From Syntrophaceae bacterium PtaB.Bin038 (GTDB lineage: Bacteria > Desulfobacterota > Syntrophia > Syntrophales > UBA2192), in assembly GCA_002067855.1 (NCBI GenBank), contig MVQS01000364.1, positions 1-7,259 on the forward strand: a stretch of 7,259 nucleotides of DNA. The letters run 5' to 3'. Of this stretch, positions 4,860 to 7,259 are shown one piece after another. The notes beneath the pieces were generated by a model. The model had not been told where the DNA came from, did no database searches, and worked only from the letters and a program-made list of their open reading frames with translations. Position 1 is the stretch's first letter, and every line of letters begins with the position of its first letter. A program made the position numbers and the translations under genes.

Positions 4860-5780
4860 TCACAGCCGCCGGTGCCTCTCGTCGAGCAGCTCGTTGATGC
4901 TGTCCATCACCACCTTCGTCACCCCCTCGAACTGGACCCTGTACTTCTGCTGGCTTTCGCGTGAGAAGAGCTTGAAGGGCTCCGTGATGCGGAACTCTTC
5001 GAGCCTGCCGTCTACGGACAGCGGCTCGCCAATCCGGTAGGTGACGGCGCCCGATTTCGCGAAAGGCGAGTGGCCCGTGTAGAGCCGGTCGGAGTTGTTG
5101 CAGCCCACGGGCACGATCTTCTTCCCCGAGTACAGGGCGATCTGCGCAATCCCGGTCCTGCCTGTGCCGAGCCGCAGCGACCGGGTTCCCTCGGGGAAGA
5201 TGATGAGGTTCAGTCCCCATTCCCTGATCGCCTTTGTGCTCAGCTCAGCCACCTTCTCCATCAGGAGCTGGTGATAGTCCTTCAGGTGCTCGATGAAACC
5301 CTTCTGGAAGAGGGTTTTCGTCTCTTTCCCGAGTCTCGCCAGAGAGGCGGCCTCGTCCGCCTTTCCGTCGATCCAGTCCTTGATGGCACGGTATTCCTCT
5401 TTTCCGATCTTCCGGCCGAATCGCCTGCGGTAGAACTCCTCCACCAGGTACCCCATCGAGGGCACGGGGATGACGTTGCTGATGTCCAGCATCTTGCCGA
5501 CCAGCCGGTTCCGGTAGTACTTCCCCTTGGCCCAGACCGTCGTGTACGGGTATTGCCATTTCCAGAGCTGGTACTGGAAGGGCCAGTAATTGTAGCGGTC
5601 CGTGTGGTTCATGGCGAAGATGACCGTCTCGTCGCGGGGGATCCTCTCCCGGTTCTCGAAGCGGATGTCCACGTTCTGGAAGAGGCGATAGTTGGGTATC
5701 AGGACGAGGGTGCCGATGATCTTCTGCCCGATGGGCGTCGACGATAGGCGGATATTGTCCAGGTATTTCTCGTCGATCAT
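4860..5780 (-). CDS. PlsC-like 1-acyl-glycerol-3-phosphate acyltransferase family protein
   Basis: This 306-residue protein has the lysophospholipid acyltransferase (PlsC/LPLAT) fold signatures: block I AMNHTDRYNYW at 56-66, block III FPEGTRS at 195-201, and VPVGCNN at 223-229 in the place of block IV. Such enzymes transfer an acyl chain to a lysophosphatidate-like acceptor at the inner membrane face. In the HX4D catalytic motif, His59 is followed five residues later by Asn64 where Asp is expected; Asp61 is nearby. The insert between blocks I and III (about 67-190) is longer and more charged than in ordinary PlsC of about 240 residues, and I see no clear transmembrane helix, only a moderately hydrophobic stretch near 21-34. 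The true acceptor is therefore uncertain. The ATG at 5778-5780 has AGGAG (plus-strand 5788-5792) 7 nt upstream. It is convergent with thiC and divergent from the methyltransferase gene, so it is probably a single-gene unit unrelated to thiamine synthesis. Confidence 0.85.
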   Translation of the reverse strand: MIDEKYLDNIRLSSTPIGQKIIGTLVLIPNYRLFQNVDIRFENRERIPRDETVIFAMNHTDRYNYWPFQYQLWKWQYPYTTVWAKGKYYRNRLVGKMLDISNVIPVPSMGYLVEEFYRRRFGRKIGKEEYRAIKDWIDGKADEAASLARLGKETKTLFQKGFIEHLKDYHQLLMEKVAELSTKAIREWGLNLIIFPEGTRSLRLGTGRTGIAQIALYSGKKIVPVGCNNSDRLYTGHSPFAKSGAVTYRIGEPLSVDGRLEEFRITEPFKLFSRESQQKYRVQFEGVTKVVMDSINELLDERHRRL

Positions 5781-5814
5781 GGCTTCGCTCCTGCCGTTCA
5801 GCCCCCTGCGGCGG

Positions 5815-5845
5815 ATTGTATTACCATAAGGGCTCCATTTCGCAA
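5815..5845 (-). promoter_or_regulatory. Candidate promoter of the acyltransferase gene
   Basis: On the minus strand TTGCGA (5840-5845) lies 19 bp from TACAAT (5815-5820), the latter matching five of six -10 positions. A start near 5808 would give a leader of about 28 nt. The spacer is longer than optimal; an overlapping TAATAC preceded by TGG (extended -10 form) is the alternative. The call is tentative. Confidence 0.3.
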
Positions 5846-5934
5846 GGACTTTCTGGATCCGCGGCTCACTCCCCCTTTACATCCCGTCATGGCTGTGCTT
5901 AACTGCTCCGAGCGTCGGCAAAGGCGGCCCCGGT

Positions 5935-7107
5935 ATGACCCTCTGGAACGAAAAACGAAGGATTCTCATCACCTGCGCCCGCGGCACACCGGGGATTCTC
6001 GCGGGCGAAGCCCATGCGCTCCACTTCCCCGTTCTCTCTACGCAGGAGACGGCCCTCGAGACCGAGGGCACCCTTGCCGACACCGTCCGCCTCAATCTGA
6101 CCCTGCGCACGGCCCAGCGCATCCTGTATCTGCTGGACACCTTTGCTGCCGGCCAGGCCCAGGATCTCCACCGCCGCCTCCGGGAGCTGCCATGGGAGAC
6201 GATCATCGCAGCCGACGGGTACCTCTCGGTCACATCGAGCGTCAAGACAGACGCCGTCAATGACACCCGCTTCGCCAACGTGAAGACGAAGGACGCCATC
6301 GTGGACCGCATCCGCGACCGCACGGGCCGGCGCCCGGATTCCGGGCCGGGGCGCCACGGGGCCGTCGTCCACCTGCACTGGGAGGACGAGCGCTGCGAGG
6401 TCTGGCTCGACACCTCGGGGGAGCCCCTCTCGCGGCGGGGCTACAGAAAGATCCCCCTCGAGGCCCCCATGCAGGAGACGCTGGCGGCAGCCGTCATTCT
6501 CGCGACCGGTTGGGACGGCGGGACCCCCCTGGTCAACCCCATGTGCGGAAGCGGCACTCTGGCCATCGAGGGGGCGCTTGCCGCCCTGGGCCGGGCACCC
6601 GGGATCCTGCGCCAGAACTTCGGGTTCATGCACATCCTCGGGTTTGACCGCCCGGCGTTTGACAGGGAGCGGGATGCCCTCAAGAGGGCCGCCCGCCGAA
6701 AGGTCGCCGGGCGCATCGTCGCCACAGATATCCGGCCCGGGGCCGTCGAAGCGGCAAGACAGAATGCCCGCACGGCGGGGGTGGAGCACCTCATCGAATT
6801 TGCGGTCTGCGATTTCAGGGAAACCCCGGTTCCCGGGGGAGAAGGGATCGTCATCCTGAACCCCGAGTACGGCGAACGTATGGGAGACGCCGCGAAGCTC
6901 GGGGAAATCTACAGGGAAATCGGCAACTTCTTCAAGAACCGGTACCTCGGCTACCGGGGCTATATCTTCACGGGCAACCTCGAGCTCGCCAAGACGGTCG
7001 GCCTTCGGACGAAGCGCAGAATCCCCTTCTACAACGGGCCCATCGAATGCAGACTTCTCGAGTACGAGCTCTACCGGGGAAGCCGCAAGGCCGGCAGCGG
7101 GGGCTGA
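5935..7107 (+). CDS. THUMP-domain class I SAM-dependent RNA methyltransferase (RlmL N-terminal-module-like)
   Basis: The 390-residue protein has the two-part plan of the guanine-N2 RNA methyltransferases. An N-terminal ferredoxin-like/THUMP region covers roughly 8-165 and includes VRLNLTLRTAQRILYLLDTF at 51-70. A Rossmann methyltransferase domain then carries the SAM-binding NPMCGSGTLAIEGA at 201-214, the ribose-binding acidic residue in ATDIRPGAVEAA at 263-274, and the catalytic-loop motif NPEYGERMG at 309-317, which corresponds to NPPYG or NPEYG in this family. E. coli RlmL (m2G2445 of 23S rRNA) is about 700 residues because it is fused to RlmK; here the RlmK half is absent. 23S rRNA is thus the likely but unproven substrate, and a tRNA-modifying relative is the alternative. 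The only upstream signal is AAGG within AAGGCGG (5921-5927), so the start at 5935 is moderately supported; no in-frame ATG, GTG or TTG was seen closely upstream. It is divergent from the acyltransferase gene across 154 bp. Confidence 0.9.
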   Translation: MTLWNEKRRILITCARGTPGILAGEAHALHFPVLSTQETALETEGTLADTVRLNLTLRTAQRILYLLDTFAAGQAQDLHRRLRELPWETIIAADGYLSVTSSVKTDAVNDTRFANVKTKDAIVDRIRDRTGRRPDSGPGRHGAVVHLHWEDERCEVWLDTSGEPLSRRGYRKIPLEAPMQETLAAAVILATGWDGGTPLVNPMCGSGTLAIEGALAALGRAPGILRQNFGFMHILGFDRPAFDRERDALKRAARRKVAGRIVATDIRPGAVEAARQNARTAGVEHLIEFAVCDFRETPVPGGEGIVILNPEYGERMGDAAKLGEIYREIGNFFKNRYLGYRGYIFTGNLELAKTVGLRTKRRIPFYNGPIECRLLEYELYRGSRKAGSGG

Positions 7108-7210
7108 TTCTTCTCTGGAGCGCAATTTGCAGCCCTCACGGGGAGGGTCAACGGATCCGGCCGCGGGGCGCTGTTTTGTGTCAGGAAGTGCGGAATTCGA
7201 GGAGGCAGTG

Positions 7211-7259
7211 ATGAAAAAGATCATCGTTTTGTTTGCAGTTCTGATAGGTCTGGCGCCGG
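7211..7259 (+). CDS. Start of a probable secreted or membrane protein (cut by window edge)
   Basis: Sixteen codons are visible: MKKIIVLFAVLIGLAP. Two lysines followed by an uninterrupted hydrophobic run is the n-region and h-region of a signal peptide or an N-terminal membrane anchor; the cleavage site and mature protein lie beyond the window, so nothing can be said about function. A strong ribosome-binding site, AGGAGG at 7200-7205, stands 5 nt from the ATG; a GTG directly in front (7208-7210) is in frame but would be too close to it. The gene begins 103 nt after the methyltransferase stop; I see no convincing promoter or terminator in that gap. Confidence 0.75.
   Translation, partial: MKKIIVLFAVLIGLAP

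Noticed and set aside
5070..5747. Plus-strand open frame opposite the acyltransferase gene
   Set aside because: It mirrors the acyltransferase codons, has no family motif, and the PlsC signatures are on the minus strand.

Overview
The window reads as a GC-rich bacterial chromosome segment, probably from an anaerobic lineage near the former Deltaproteobacteria (Desulfobacterota, Syntrophales-like). That placement is an inference: it rests on high GC, a non-cysteine (sulfide-using type) Thi4, a short-form radical-SAM ThiC, and a PlsC-like protein and a THUMP methyltransferase of a kind I associate with that group. No rRNA, tRNA, CRISPR array or transposase gene was seen.

Left end (1-900): the first codons of a leftward gene, possibly a metallo-beta-lactamase-fold hydrolase, sit behind a near-consensus sigma-70-type promoter. 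Upstream of it on the same strand is the C-terminal half of an MFS transporter with no N-terminal half or credible start, so it is a remnant. It ends against the promoter region of the thiamine operon.

Centre (856-4658): a rightward thiamine biosynthesis operon. A candidate promoter leads into a TPP riboswitch aptamer and a strong intrinsic terminator, then thiDN (HMP/HMP-P kinase fused to ThiN-type thiamine-phosphate synthase), thi4 (single-protein thiazole synthase) and thiC (HMP-P synthase). ThiC makes the pyrimidine, ThiD phosphorylates it, Thi4 makes the thiazole from NAD, glycine and sulfide, and ThiN joins the two halves. The set resembles the archaeal route and lacks ThiE, ThiG, ThiS, ThiF and ThiH, yet it is under a bacterial TPP attenuator.

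Two intergenic gaps (2396-2495 inside the operon, 4707-4797 after thiC) hold related inverted-repeat elements: an array of purine octamers of the form GAAG-N4 on exact 8-bp spacing, a 27-28-nt spacer with shared motifs, then an array of the complementary octamers. This is the least explained structure in the window.

Right end (4860-7259): a PlsC-like acyltransferase gene runs leftward, convergent with thiC. Divergent from it is a THUMP-domain RNA methyltransferase related to the RlmL N-terminal module. The window closes with the first 16 codons of a rightward gene that starts like a secreted or membrane protein.
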